Made by a program: the position numbers and the translations under genes | NCBI GenBank assembly: GCA_011050615.1 | Contig: DRFJ01000050.1 | Span: forward strand, 1 to 64,000 | DNA: 64,000 bases | Origin: Bacteroidota bacterium | Lineage (GTDB): Bacteria; Bacteroidota; Bacteroidia; Bacteroidales; VadinHA17 | Direction of reading: 5' to 3' | In this document: piece after piece, positions 36,008 to 45,644 of the stretch | Layout: each line of letters begins with the position of its first letter | Numbering within the stretch: the first letter of the stretch is position 1 | Notes under the pieces: generated by a model | Databases searched by the model: none | The model's input: only the letters and a program-made list of their open reading frames with translations | What the model was told of the DNA's origin: nothing

Positions 36008-37867
36008 ATGTTTCAGCATTATCTTATTTTAGCAGAAGATCTACTTGACAAGCCTGTGGTTACACCGGAGGCTACTGCTGCATTATCAGGGGTTCTCCCA
36101 TTTTTTAAAAGCCTGGAAGAACTGCCTTCTGATGTCTTACAGCTTCTGCTGACTATTGTCAGTGCCTTTATTATACTTGTTACTCTCACATTCATTTTTC
36201 TGAGAAAAAGAAGGAAGATGAATATAGAGTTAAAGTTAAAGACTCAGGAGGCTGAACATGCTAACCGCAATCTTGAGAAACTTAACAAAGAACTGCTGGA
36301 ACAAAAGGAGAGGATAGCCAGGGAGCTTGCTAATTCGGAGATGCTATACAGCATCATGCTGGATTCAGCCGATGATGGCATTATATTTTATAACACCGAC
36401 TGGTCAGTAAAATTTGCCAATCCTGCTATTTACTCAATTGTCGGCTTTGATCATAAAAAGGAAAGACTTTTTGATATTATAAACGACAGGGAACTCCTCC
36501 ATCCTGATAATTCAGATTTCCACACTGAACGGTCGAAGGCCATAAATCAGAAAGGCTTTTTTGAAACAGAAATAAAGGTAAGACACAAGAATGGTAAATA
36601 TGTGGTTCTGTCCACAAAGATGGTGGAAGTAAAAGATGAGTCCGGATCAGCCCTTGGAGTCCTGTCCATCTCACGTGATATAACATCGCTCAAAGACACG
36701 CAGAACGAATTGAGGATTGCCAAGGAAAAGGCAGAGGAGAGTAACAGGCTGAAATCCACCTTCCTGGCCAATATATCTCATGAAATAAGAACCCCTTTAA
36801 ACAGTATCGTAGGTTTTGCTAATCTCTTAAATGATTCAAATGCTTCTGCTGATATGAGGGAGGAATATGTTGAATACCTTAACCAGAATACAGAAAAACT
36901 GCTGCAGGTAATTACGGATATCATTGATCTCAGCAAGCTTGAAAACAACGAGATAGATATCTGTTATAACCCGGTTAGAATAAATTCAATACTCTCTTAT
37001 GTTGAGGAATATACCAGCAAGCTTATCGAGAGAAGCGGAAAGGATATCAGCTTTACAATTGAGAAGGTTTTTCCTGATGACAGGGATATCGTTTATTCCG
37101 ATGACCTCTGGCTTAAGCGGGTATTCAGGCACCTCCTTGACAATGCAGTTAAGTTTACGAGGGCCGGTGAAATCGAACTTAAGTCGGCCCTCGTAGGTTC
37201 ATCAATAATGTTTACTATCAGGGATACGGGAATTGGTATAAGTAAAAAGAATCTTAAATTAATATTTGAGCAGTTCAGGCAGGAAGAAGACGGTCATCAC
37301 CGATCCTTTGAAGGATTGGGTGTCGGCCTGACAATGGCAAGCAAGGTGGTTGAAAATATGGATGGATATCTATGGGTTGAGTCGGAAAAAGGCAAGGGGT
37401 CAGAGTTTTTTTTCACCATCCCCTACCGGCCTGTTGACCTTAATGCATTCAGGGAGGCTGAAAAACAATCGGATGAACTGCTTACCAACAAGGACTGGTC
37501 AGGGAAAGCAATACTGGTAGCGGATGATAATATTGATACTCTCAGGTATCTCAACAGGGTTCTTGCCGGTACAGGAATTAATATAATTCATGCCAGGTCA
37601 AAACCTGAGATTACTGATATATTGCAGGATAAAGATACCATTGACCTGGTCCTTCTTAATATGCAAATGACAGAGCTTGGTGGTCTTGAAGTATTTACCG
37701 TGATAAGGGAAATTGATCCCGCAGTTCCCCTTGTTGCCCGGAATGCCTCTGTCGGAAAGAAGGAGAAGGATGATATCCTGAAAGCAGGCTGCACGGCCTG
37801 CCTGGTAAAACCGGTAAGCAATGAGCAACTTCTTTCGGTCATCTCCGGCTTCCTTGACAGTGATTGA
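36008..37867 (+). CDS. Hybrid sensor histidine kinase with PAS domain and degenerate receiver
   Basis: The 619-residue protein has one membrane helix (about 43-66), a coiled coil (75-110), a PAS domain (about 110-230), HisKA with H258 in FLANISHEIRTPLNSIVGF, and a HATPase domain with N, G1 (RDTGIGISK) and G2 (GLGVGLTMA) boxes. Its C-terminal receiver (501-619) keeps the acidic pocket (VADDN) and Lys601, but the phospho-acceptor Asp is Asn551 (DLVLLNMQM) and the switch Thr is Asn579 (VARNA). The receiver thus cannot be phosphorylated in the normal way. No partner regulator gene is adjacent. Confidence 0.92.
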   Translation: MFQHYLILAEDLLDKPVVTPEATAALSGVLPFFKSLEELPSDVLQLLLTIVSAFIILVTLTFIFLRKRRKMNIELKLKTQEAEHANRNLEKLNKELLEQKERIARELANSEMLYSIMLDSADDGIIFYNTDWSVKFANPAIYSIVGFDHKKERLFDIINDRELLHPDNSDFHTERSKAINQKGFFETEIKVRHKNGKYVVLSTKMVEVKDESGSALGVLSISRDITSLKDTQNELRIAKEKAEESNRLKSTFLANISHEIRTPLNSIVGFANLLNDSNASADMREEYVEYLNQNTEKLLQVITDIIDLSKLENNEIDICYNPVRINSILSYVEEYTSKLIERSGKDISFTIEKVFPDDRDIVYSDDLWLKRVFRHLLDNAVKFTRAGEIELKSALVGSSIMFTIRDTGIGISKKNLKLIFEQFRQEEDGHHRSFEGLGVGLTMASKVVENMDGYLWVESEKGKGSEFFFTIPYRPVDLNAFREAEKQSDELLTNKDWSGKAILVADDNIDTLRYLNRVLAGTGINIIHARSKPEITDILQDKDTIDLVLLNMQMTELGGLEVFTVIREIDPAVPLVARNASVGKKEKDDILKAGCTACLVKPVSNEQLLSVISGFLDSD

Positions 37868-37918
37868 TACAGCATACCACTTTACCCGTAATAGTCCCTT
37901 CATCATTATTCAATCAAT

Positions 37919-37926
37919 TATTTTTG
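37919..37926 (+). promoter_or_regulatory. Predicted -7 element of priA
   Basis: TATTTTTG matches TAnnTTTG, 31 bases before the ATG at 37958. Confidence 0.4.
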
Positions 37927-37957
37927 ACTATTTTTAGAATATAAACTGATCATTGCC

Positions 37958-40234
37958 ATGCAGGATGCTATGTATGCCGATATTATTTTGCCTTTTTCCC
38001 TGGAAGGCCTTTATACATACAGGGTTCCTGATGAGATGCGCGAAGAGCTTGGAAGGGGTATGGCTGTTATAGTTCCCTTTGGGAAAAGGAACAGGTATAC
38101 AGGCCTGGTATTCAGTTTACATAACAATAAACCTGAGCTTACAGTCATTAAGGAAATAATAGAGATTGCAGCGACAGTTCCTTGTGTGCCGGGGGACCTT
38201 TTGAAATTGTGGCAATGGCTCAGTGAATACTATCATTGCTCCCTGGGTGAAGTAATGAATGCTGCAATACCTTCTACTCTGCTTGCCAGGGATGCTGCAA
38301 GCGCATTCAAACCAAAAACCGAGACCACAATCGAGCTGGCAAAAAACTTTGATGAAGAGGAATTATCTGATTTACTCGATGGCCTGCAAAATAAACCGGC
38401 CAGGTACAGGCTGATGATAAGCTTCCTTGATATGAGCTCAGATAACAATGAGAACCGTATAAAGAAAGTGTCAAAAAGTGACCTGATCAGGGAATCAAAG
38501 ACTTCCTATTCAGTTCTGAATAAGATTGTTGAAGCTGGTATTCTGAAGGAAACAAAAGAGGAGGTGTCGAGGTTTGCCGGTGGCCGGGAGCCAGGAGGTA
38601 AATTCAAGAAACTTAGTGATTACCAGGCAGAGATTTATGATTATATTCGCTCCCTGTTCAGGGAAAAGAATACTGTCCTGCTTCATGGTGTCACTTCCAG
38701 CGGTAAAACGGAAATATATATTCATCTTATTGATGAAGCGCTTAAAAGAGGTGAAAAAGTACTCTACCTTTTGCCTGAGATAGCCCTTACCACTCAAATA
38801 ATTAACAGGTTGAGATTTTATTTCGGCGACCTGGTGGGTATTTATCATTCAGGCCTGAATGATAACGAGAAGGCAGAGGTATATAAAAGGATATCCGGTA
38901 GTTCATCTCTTGGGGAATACAAAATCTTACTGGGGGTCAGATCATCAGTATTTCTCCCGGTAAATAACCTTGGCCTGATAATTATTGATGAGGAGCATGA
39001 CAGTTCCTATAAGCAGTATGATCCGGCTCCGCGATATAATGCACGAGACACTGCCATTATGAGGGCACATTTCAGTGGTGCCAGGGTCTTAATGGGTTCG
39101 GCAACACCATCGGTGGAATCGATGTATAATGCTGAATCGGGTAAATACGGATATGCCTGCCTTGACAGGAGATATGGTAATATTAAAATGCCTGAAATCA
39201 TCCTTAGCGATTCAGGCGAAGCTTACCGGAAGAAAGCAATGATATCCCATTTCACACCGGTACTCATTGGTGCAATAGATGAAGCACTGGCCAATGGGCA
39301 ACAGGTGGTATTGCTTCGTAACCGCAGGGGATTTGCCCATTTTATTATTTGTGCCGACTGTGGATGGACCCCCCTATGTCCTAATTGCTCGGTTAATTAC
39401 ACCTACCATAAAAAAATAGGTCGATTATATTGTCATTATTGCGGGTCATGGGATTCTTTGCCTGCCAGGTGTGCCAGTTGCTCATCAACTAATATTAAAC
39501 TGAAAGGCTTTGGTACGGAGAAAGTTGAGGATGAGATATCTATATTATTCCCGGATGCAAAAATTAAAAGAATGGATTATGACAGTACCAGGCAGAAGGG
39601 TTCAGTCGAAAAGATAATAAAAGATCTTGAGGAGGCTGAGACCGACATACTTATAGGTACACAGATGATCTCCAAGGGTCTTGATATCGAAAATCTGACG
39701 GTGGTAGGCATACTAAATATTGATGGGATGCTTTTCTATCCCGATTTCCGGGCTCATGAACGATGTTTCCAGCTGGCATCACAGGTCAGTGGCCGTGCAG
39801 GAAGGAGAAAGACACGCGGAAAGGTAATAATCCAGACCGCCAATCCCTGCCACCCCGTTATGAAGCAGATTATCAGTAACGATTATGACGGGATGTACAG
39901 AAGCCAGCTCGAGGAGAGGAAGGAATTTAACTATCCGCCCTTTACCAGGCTTATAAGGATTTACCTTAAACATAAAGACAAGGCGGTTGTTAACGGGGCG
40001 GCTGAAATCATGGCAGCTCAGCTCAGGGATATGCTCGGGAAGAGGGTGCTTGGTCCTGAGTTCCCTCCACATGCCAGGATCCAGAATATGTATATCAAAT
40101 CCATCTTATTAAAGGTTGAAAAGAACAAATCATATAACTATATAAGAGAACTGATCAGCAGGAGCTCATCATCCGTCAGGTCTGTGAAAGACTATTCTGC
40201 ACTGAGGATATATTCCGACGTTGATCCACAGTGA
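37958..40234 (+). CDS. priA: Primosomal protein N' (PriA helicase)
   Basis: PriA restarts stalled replication forks by loading the primosome. The 758-residue protein has the N-terminal DNA-binding part (ADIILPFSLEGLYTYRVP), Walker A LLHGVTSSGKTEIY, the IIIDEEHDSSYKQ box, an eight-cysteine zinc-binding insert (CADCGWTPLCPNC and CHYCG..CASC), and helicase motif ILIGTQMISKGLDIEN. The start may instead be ATG 37970 (MYADIILP), the usual family beginning. It converges on the glycosyltransferase gene. Confidence 0.95.
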   Translation: MQDAMYADIILPFSLEGLYTYRVPDEMREELGRGMAVIVPFGKRNRYTGLVFSLHNNKPELTVIKEIIEIAATVPCVPGDLLKLWQWLSEYYHCSLGEVMNAAIPSTLLARDAASAFKPKTETTIELAKNFDEEELSDLLDGLQNKPARYRLMISFLDMSSDNNENRIKKVSKSDLIRESKTSYSVLNKIVEAGILKETKEEVSRFAGGREPGGKFKKLSDYQAEIYDYIRSLFREKNTVLLHGVTSSGKTEIYIHLIDEALKRGEKVLYLLPEIALTTQIINRLRFYFGDLVGIYHSGLNDNEKAEVYKRISGSSSLGEYKILLGVRSSVFLPVNNLGLIIIDEEHDSSYKQYDPAPRYNARDTAIMRAHFSGARVLMGSATPSVESMYNAESGKYGYACLDRRYGNIKMPEIILSDSGEAYRKKAMISHFTPVLIGAIDEALANGQQVVLLRNRRGFAHFIICADCGWTPLCPNCSVNYTYHKKIGRLYCHYCGSWDSLPARCASCSSTNIKLKGFGTEKVEDEISILFPDAKIKRMDYDSTRQKGSVEKIIKDLEEAETDILIGTQMISKGLDIENLTVVGILNIDGMLFYPDFRAHERCFQLASQVSGRAGRRKTRGKVIIQTANPCHPVMKQIISNDYDGMYRSQLEERKEFNYPPFTRLIRIYLKHKDKAVVNGAAEIMAAQLRDMLGKRVLGPEFPPHARIQNMYIKSILLKVEKNKSYNYIRELISRSSSSVRSVKDYSALRIYSDVDPQ

Positions 40235-40269
40235 GACAGTGAAATTGTTTTTAAAATTTTGGATGTTTC

Positions 40270-41409
40270 TCAGGATTTTATTTTTTCAGCCAGCATAAAA
40301 AGATTTTTCACCATTTTATCCCAGCTGAACTTATCTTTTTCTGCCTTTATCCCGTTGACAAACTCATCGTATCTATTATTGCTGAAAAAGTCAAGCAGGG
40401 CTTCTGCCACTTCTTCCGGCTCAGGTTTGACAACATATCCTGCTTTGCCATGAGGGATGATTTCGGGTAAGCCACCAACATTGCTTACCAGCATTGGTTT
40501 ATTGAAATGATAGGCTATCTGTGTGACACCGCTCTGTGTGGCTGATTTATAGGGCTGGGCTATTATATCCGAAGCACAGAACCAGTTTGCCACTTCACTA
40601 TCCGGGACAAAATGAGGATGTATTATTATATCCTTTTCCAGGCCATGTTTTTTGATAAGTTCATCATAGGGGGCCCGTGGAACATAAAATTCACCAACCA
40701 CCAGGAGCTTTATTTTCATCTTCCTCAACTTCTTGCCTGCAAAGGCTTTGATCATTATGTCCAGGCCCTTGTATTCCCTGACGAGGCCAAAGAATAAGAT
40801 ATACCTGTATCCGCTGTCAAGGCCCAGGTTTTCCAGTGACGATTTCCTGCTGAAGCTTTTTCCGAAATTATCAAAGACGGGATGAGGGGAAAAAATCCTG
40901 GGCTTTTTACTGTCAAACATCTCAAGTTCCTGCAGGACTGATCGTGACATGGCTATAAAGCCATGCACGGAGTTCACAAAATAAGCTGTCAGTGCCCTGT
41001 CACCGGGTCTTTTTTCATGTGGTATTATATTATCGAGCAAGGCTATGATTTTTGTATGCCCGTTCTTCCTTATTATTCTTGCTATGGTACCCAGGCATGG
41101 TGCCATAAACGGCAACCAGTACCTTAAAATTACAAGGTCAGGTTTTTCCTTTCTTATCCTTCGCCCGACCCTTATCCAGTTAAGCGGCCATATTGAATTA
41201 ACGCTTCTTTTTATTTCAAGATGACCGGGAACAGGTGCCCCTGAATATTGTGTTTTTCCCGGGAAGAGGATAGCCGGATACTGGAGGATGAAAGTTTCTA
41301 TCCTGACGCTGTGGCCGGTCGATTTTATCTCTCCTGCCAGCCTCTCATTGAAAGCAGCCAGTCCGCCACGGTAAGGATGACTTGTTCCTATAAAAATTAT
41401 CTTATCCAT
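40270..41409 (-). CDS. Glycosyltransferase family 4
   Basis: The 379-residue GT-B enzyme has a donor-side domain typical of GT4: ILFFGLVREYKGLDIMIKAF, the IIHPHFVPDSEVANWFCASD segment, and the terminal PEIIPHGKAGYVVKPE with its Glu for nucleotide-sugar binding. An N-terminal acceptor domain opens with GTSHPYRGGLAAFNERLA. It is cytosolic or membrane-associated and probably adds a sugar to a lipid or cell-surface glycan precursor. The acceptor is unknown and there is no polysaccharide cluster nearby. It is 41 bases downstream of pfkA on the same strand. Confidence 0.88.
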   Translation of the reverse strand: MDKIIFIGTSHPYRGGLAAFNERLAGEIKSTGHSVRIETFILQYPAILFPGKTQYSGAPVPGHLEIKRSVNSIWPLNWIRVGRRIRKEKPDLVILRYWLPFMAPCLGTIARIIRKNGHTKIIALLDNIIPHEKRPGDRALTAYFVNSVHGFIAMSRSVLQELEMFDSKKPRIFSPHPVFDNFGKSFSRKSSLENLGLDSGYRYILFFGLVREYKGLDIMIKAFAGKKLRKMKIKLLVVGEFYVPRAPYDELIKKHGLEKDIIIHPHFVPDSEVANWFCASDIIAQPYKSATQSGVTQIAYHFNKPMLVSNVGGLPEIIPHGKAGYVVKPEPEEVAEALLDFFSNNRYDEFVNGIKAEKDKFSWDKMVKNLFMLAEKIKS

Positions 41410-41450
41410 AACAGGCTGATCTGTTTTTTGCCTTGTATATGATGCCCGGA

Positions 41451-42428
41451 TCAGCTCGATAGCACATCCGCTATCTCCAGCAGGTTTTGGTTTACACTCT
41501 TATGCAATTTAATGGCTTTTCTAAAGGGGACAAGGGCAATTTCATTATTCTGTATCCCCACCATCAAGCTTTTCTGGTCATCCAACAGGGCTTCCACGGC
41601 AGCATATCCCAGCCTGCTGGCTGACACCCTGTCGAAAGCAGAGGGAGATCCTCCCCGTTGCAGGTGACCTAAAACGGTAATCCTTATATCATAACCCGGA
41701 TAACGTTCCTTTACCTTGTTTGCCAGTTTGTATGCTCCGCCTTCCTTATCGCCCTCGGCCACTATTACTATGTTGCTTGCCCTCTGCCTGCGTCCGCTTT
41801 CAAGCAATTGGTTAAGTTTGTCAATCTCATTATTTATTTCCGGGATAATTATGGCTTCAGCCCCTGCTGCTATACCGCTTCGCAGGGCAATAAAACCGGC
41901 TTCTGCACCCATAACCTCTATAAAAAACATCCTGTTATGTGCGCTTGCCGTGTCCCTTATTTTGTCAACGGCTTCAACAACTGTGTTAAGAGCAGTATCA
42001 TAACCAATGGTATAGTCAGTACCGTAAAGGTCATTATCTATAGTGCCGGGTATCCCTATCATGGGGATATCAAATTCTTCGTTGAAGATCCTGGCACCGG
42101 TGAATGTGCCGTCACCACCAATCACTATTATGCCATTCACCCCTATCTCTTTCATATTATTATAGGCTATCTGACGACCTTCGGGGGTTTTGAATTCCAT
42201 GCACCTGGCTGTCTTAAGTATGGTTCCTCCTCTCTGTATAATATCGCTGACGTCAATGCTCCACAGGGGTATGAACAGTTTTTCAATCATTCCCCTGTAA
42301 CCTTCTTTTATACCGATAACTTCCAGTTTATTATATAATGCTGTTCTTGTGACGGCTCTTATTGCGGCATTCATGCCCGGCGCATCTCCGCCTGAAGTAA
42401 GCACAGCTATTTTACTGATTCTTGCCAT
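41451..42428 (-). CDS. pfkA: 6-phosphofructokinase (ATP-dependent)
   Basis: This is the committed glycolytic step, fructose 6-phosphate to the 1,6-bisphosphate. The 325-residue enzyme has LTSGGDAPGMNAAIRA, the GGDGTFTGA nucleotide loop, the catalytic PGTIDND Asp, MGAEAGFIAL and LGHLQRGGSPSAFDR. Its length and loop fit ATP-PFK, though GGDGT-type loops need care because related enzymes use pyrophosphate. It has its own predicted promoter. Confidence 0.95.
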   Translation of the reverse strand: MARISKIAVLTSGGDAPGMNAAIRAVTRTALYNKLEVIGIKEGYRGMIEKLFIPLWSIDVSDIIQRGGTILKTARCMEFKTPEGRQIAYNNMKEIGVNGIIVIGGDGTFTGARIFNEEFDIPMIGIPGTIDNDLYGTDYTIGYDTALNTVVEAVDKIRDTASAHNRMFFIEVMGAEAGFIALRSGIAAGAEAIIIPEINNEIDKLNQLLESGRRQRASNIVIVAEGDKEGGAYKLANKVKERYPGYDIRITVLGHLQRGGSPSAFDRVSASRLGYAAVEALLDDQKSLMVGIQNNEIALVPFRKAIKLHKSVNQNLLEIADVLSS

Positions 42429-42454
42429 TTTTTTAGAATTGATTTTTAAAGCTA

Positions 42455-42462
42455 CAAAAGTA
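42455..42462 (-). promoter_or_regulatory. Predicted -7 element of pfkA
   Basis: On the minus strand this reads TACTTTTG, a TAnnTTTG match 26 bases before the pfkA ATG, in the gap after ispH. Confidence 0.5.
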
Positions 42463-42478
42463 ATTTATTTCCTGACAA

Positions 42479-43363
42479 TTATTTTTTCTTCCCGGGAATC
42501 ATTTCAATCCTCCCTGCCACTTTTTTGATAAGCCACCTGGGTGTCGAGGTTGCTCCGCATACACCTACTGTTGATGCATGATCAAACCATGACTCTTCAA
42601 TTTCAGAAATATCTGAAATAAAGTATGCAGCCGTGTTTATTTTTGAGCACACTCCGTAGAGCATCCTCCCGTTTGAACTGTTTTTGCCGCTTACAAAAAC
42701 AATTACGTCATGCTCACTGCAAAATTTCTTCAGGCCTGGTTCCCGGTTTGCCACCTGTCCGCAGATGGTATTATTTACTTCGAGCATTTTTTCCGGGTCG
42801 TGACCTTCTTTTTCATAGCCCTTTTTTATCTCATTGATAACTTCGGCATATTTTCCCCTGCTTTTTGTGGTCTGGGAGAAGATCTCGGCAGGTTTATTGA
42901 AATTTATTTGAATTACATCTTCAAGTCCCGATATAAGTATAGAATTGCCTTCAGTCTGCCCTAAGAGTCCCACAACTTCTGCATGTTCCTTTTTACCGTA
43001 GATGAGGTTTTGAACTTCTGTACCCGTTTTTTCATAATGTTTGCGAATCTTTTTATGTATCTTCTTAACTATGGGGCAGGTGGCTTCAATAATCTCAATA
43101 TTGTTCTCACGGGCTATTGCGTATGTTTCAGGGGGTTCTCCATGGGCACGTATGACTACCTTGCTGTTACGCAGCGTCCTGAATTCATCATGGTTTATTG
43201 TCTTCAGTCCCAGATCTTCAAGCCTTTTTACTTCAGCTTCATTGTGCACGATATGACCGAGGCAGAAGATTTCTTCTTCCGATTTAAGAGCTTCCTCAGT
43301 GAGCCTGATAGCGTTTTCAACTCCAAAACAAAAACCTGAATATCGTTCTATCTTAACCTTCAT
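42479..43363 (-). CDS. ispH: 4-hydroxy-3-methylbut-2-enyl diphosphate reductase
   Basis: This is the last step of the non-mevalonate isoprenoid pathway, yielding IPP and DMAPP. The 294-residue protein has the three iron-sulfur cysteines in GFCFGVENAI, EATCPIVKKIH and NTICGQVANRE, with the conserved IRAHGEPP and VFVSGKNSSNGRML segments. Its start overlaps the end of cmk by four bases, so the two are translationally coupled. Confidence 0.95.
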   Translation of the reverse strand: MKVKIERYSGFCFGVENAIRLTEEALKSEEEIFCLGHIVHNEAEVKRLEDLGLKTINHDEFRTLRNSKVVIRAHGEPPETYAIARENNIEIIEATCPIVKKIHKKIRKHYEKTGTEVQNLIYGKKEHAEVVGLLGQTEGNSILISGLEDVIQINFNKPAEIFSQTTKSRGKYAEVINEIKKGYEKEGHDPEKMLEVNNTICGQVANREPGLKKFCSEHDVIVFVSGKNSSNGRMLYGVCSKINTAAYFISDISEIEESWFDHASTVGVCGATSTPRWLIKKVAGRIEMIPGKKK

Positions 43364-44052
43364 TTACCTGCCTTGCTGTTTAAAATTTCCCTGAACCAAT
43401 CCATCTGCTGGCTTACGGTCATATTCGTGTTATCAAGGACATAGGCATCCTCAGCCTGGCGGAGCGGACTTATCTCCCTTCCCGAATCAATCATGTCCCT
43501 TTCGGCTATATTACTCAGCACATCTTTAAATTCAACCCTTACTCCCTTCTCCTGCAGTTCCTTATATCTTCTTTCAGCCCTGACCTCTTCGCTGGCGGTC
43601 ATAAATATCTTGATGTCAGCATCAGGAAAAACTACAGTCCCTATATCCCTGCCATCCATCACAATTCCTTTCATCATACCTATTTCCCTCTGAATTTCAA
43701 CAAGCCTCTGCCTTACAGCCTTTATTTTACTTATCACGCTCACGAATGAGGATACTTCAAACTGTCGAATTTCATCCTCTATATTTTCCCCGTTAAGATA
43801 TGTTTCATACTCTTTAATGTCGGGGTTATACCTGAATCGTATATGGATATCATCCATGCTCCTGCTTATTTCTTCTTCCCTGAGGTTTTGTCCGTTGATA
43901 TAGCCCTTGCGTATGCAATACAATGTTACCGCCCTGTACATAGCACCACTGTCAACATAAAAGTAGTTCAGTTCTCTGGCAATGGCTTTTGCAAATGTGC
44001 TTTTTCCACAAGACGAATAACCATCAACGGCAATAATCAGTTTCCTGTTCAT
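43360..44052 (-). CDS. cmk: Cytidylate kinase
   Basis: It phosphorylates CMP and dCMP. The 230-residue NMP kinase has the P-loop DGYSSCGKSTFAKAIA, YVDSGAMYRAVTLY and the MDGRDIGTVVFPDADIKIF site. It heads the cmk-ispH pair and has a predicted promoter in the 38-base gap after porQ. The porQ-cmk-ispH neighbourhood is conserved in Bacteroidales. Confidence 0.95.
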   Translation of the reverse strand: MNRKLIIAVDGYSSCGKSTFAKAIARELNYFYVDSGAMYRAVTLYCIRKGYINGQNLREEEISRSMDDIHIRFRYNPDIKEYETYLNGENIEDEIRQFEVSSFVSVISKIKAVRQRLVEIQREIGMMKGIVMDGRDIGTVVFPDADIKIFMTASEEVRAERRYKELQEKGVRVEFKDVLSNIAERDMIDSGREISPLRQAEDAYVLDNTNMTVSQQMDWFREILNSKAGK

Positions 44053-44071
44053 TTAATTCTTGTTTAAGCTG

Positions 44072-44079
44072 CAAAGTTA
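44072..44079 (-). promoter_or_regulatory. Predicted -7 element of cmk
   Basis: The minus strand reads TAACTTTG, a TAnnTTTG match 20 bases before the cmk ATG. It lets cmk-ispH be expressed separately from porQ. Confidence 0.5.
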
Positions 44080-44090
44080 AGAAAATCCGT

Positions 44091-45113
44091 TTATTTCAAC
44101 CTTTTGAATAAAGCGGGTTTAAGCAAAAGGGAAAAGTTGGTAGACGACCCTGCAATGTGATACCTTGCCCTGCTAACCATAATATCAAGTGAAGAGGTTT
44201 TTAAACCCACTCCAAAGCTGAAACCTACAAGTGCTGACCGTGCCTCGTACATCAGTTCCTTCCTTCGTTGATAATTGAAGCCGGCGGTAAAAAATAAATT
44301 TTCTGTAGGCATAAGCTCGGCTCCGAGAACAAGATGGCGCATAATGTTTTCGGCTATTTCTTCCGTTTTAGAAAGTGGACGATCATCATTTTCCGATGTA
44401 TAATAACTGTGTAAAAGGTCATATTTTTCAAGGTGCCTGGCAGTTAGACTGAATCTGAGAGGAGCGTGCCTCAGTTTCGTACTTAAGCCCGCTGTGATTT
44501 CAAAGGGTAATTTCTCCCTCACACCGCTGTACGTTGTCAGTTGAAATCCGGTATTCCTTATAACAAGCCCTGCGCTTACCATGCCATCGCGGCTTCTGTA
44601 GGAAGCGCCAAAATCTATGGCAATACCGAGAGAGATATATGTCTCAAGCTGTGATATTATGGGTTTCAGGTTTATCCCCAGGGTAAAGGCTGAATCAATC
44701 TCTCTGGAGTATATAATGTTAAAGGCGTATTCGGCAGCATTGAAATAACCGTTTATGTTACCTGCTTCATCGGCTCTTTCAAACCTTCCATAATTAAGGT
44801 AGTTAATTCCTGCTGAAAAGGTTCCTGAACTGTCGGTATGATGGCAATACATAATCGATCCGTAATTAATTCCGGCGAAATAGTTAAGGTAGTTCAGCGA
44901 GAGATTGCCATGCCCGAGTGGCCCTGCCAGGGCAGGGTTGAACATCGCAAGGGAAGGATCATTATTGAAAGTGGATATATTAATGCCACCCAGGGAGGAT
45001 ATAAATGCACCGGGACTCAGATTAAGAAATTCATAAACATTATCTCCTCCGGTTTGTGCGTGTGCGGATATTAAACCGGATGATAAGAGAAATATTACCA
45101 ATACTCTTTTCAT
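44091..45113 (-). CDS. porQ: Type IX secretion system protein PorQ
   Basis: The 340-residue predicted beta-barrel of the PorV/PorQ (FadL-like) group has a signal peptide ending in ISAHAQ. It also has the conserved GGDNVYEFLNL..GAFISSLGG opening and a NDPSLAMFNPALAG segment. PorQ acts in the outer membrane with PorZ in attaching A-LPS to type IX cargo. Its presence implies that this organism has a T9SS, although no cargo with a C-terminal sorting domain was recognised in the window. Confidence 0.9.
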   Translation of the reverse strand: MKRVLVIFLLSSGLISAHAQTGGDNVYEFLNLSPGAFISSLGGINISTFNNDPSLAMFNPALAGPLGHGNLSLNYLNYFAGINYGSIMYCHHTDSSGTFSAGINYLNYGRFERADEAGNINGYFNAAEYAFNIIYSREIDSAFTLGINLKPIISQLETYISLGIAIDFGASYRSRDGMVSAGLVIRNTGFQLTTYSGVREKLPFEITAGLSTKLRHAPLRFSLTARHLEKYDLLHSYYTSENDDRPLSKTEEIAENIMRHLVLGAELMPTENLFFTAGFNYQRRKELMYEARSALVGFSFGVGLKTSSLDIMVSRARYHIAGSSTNFSLLLKPALFKRLK

Positions 45114-45196
45114 ATTAGCCCCCTGAAGAAAACAAACAATGTCTATTAAACGGCTCTTAAAAGTTAATATTATGGATTAAAGATAGATGTAAATAA

Positions 45197-45499
45197 CTAT
45201 TTAATCCACACCGGTGATAACTTTCGAACCAGAAAGTAAATAACTGAATAAACCAGGGCAGAGACTGTTATGCCAAAAATTATCGGGTCAGGGCCCAGTG
45301 GCAGGTTCAGCCCTGATACAATTAGCCCGGAGGTAACGGAGCCGCCTGATATCATTGACCAGAGAGATGCAAGTTTATCAGGCTTTTTGGCAAATAGCGC
45401 TGCTACAACAGGGATTATCATTCCCGAAACCATGAATGAATATGAATGGAGCATAAGTTCAGGCACATCGGGCATTTTCATGGCAAGTAAAAACCCAAG
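45197..45499 (-). pseudogene. C-terminal remnant of a sodium:solute symporter
   Basis: About 100 codons match the last two membrane segments of SSS-family transporters (HSYSFMVSGMIIPVVAALF, and LPLGPDPIIFGITVSALVYS). In-frame homology extends a few codons above the ATG at 45481 (LGFLLA) to a stop at 45500-45502. The upstream 145 bases to the next gene carry only broken frames. The first ~400 residues of the transporter are missing. It lies on the same strand downstream of the EamA gene. Confidence 0.75.
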
Positions 45500-45644
45500 T
45501 CAGGCTTTGCCTCAGTCCATAATGGTGGTCTTATTCAGGTTATTCCTGGTCGAAGCCGGCAGTGATCATGGGAGATGCATCTGCAGGGATATTTTCCCCA
45601 TTAAGTGGTTATCATCAGAGAGAAGTGAGATAAGGACAAACCTT

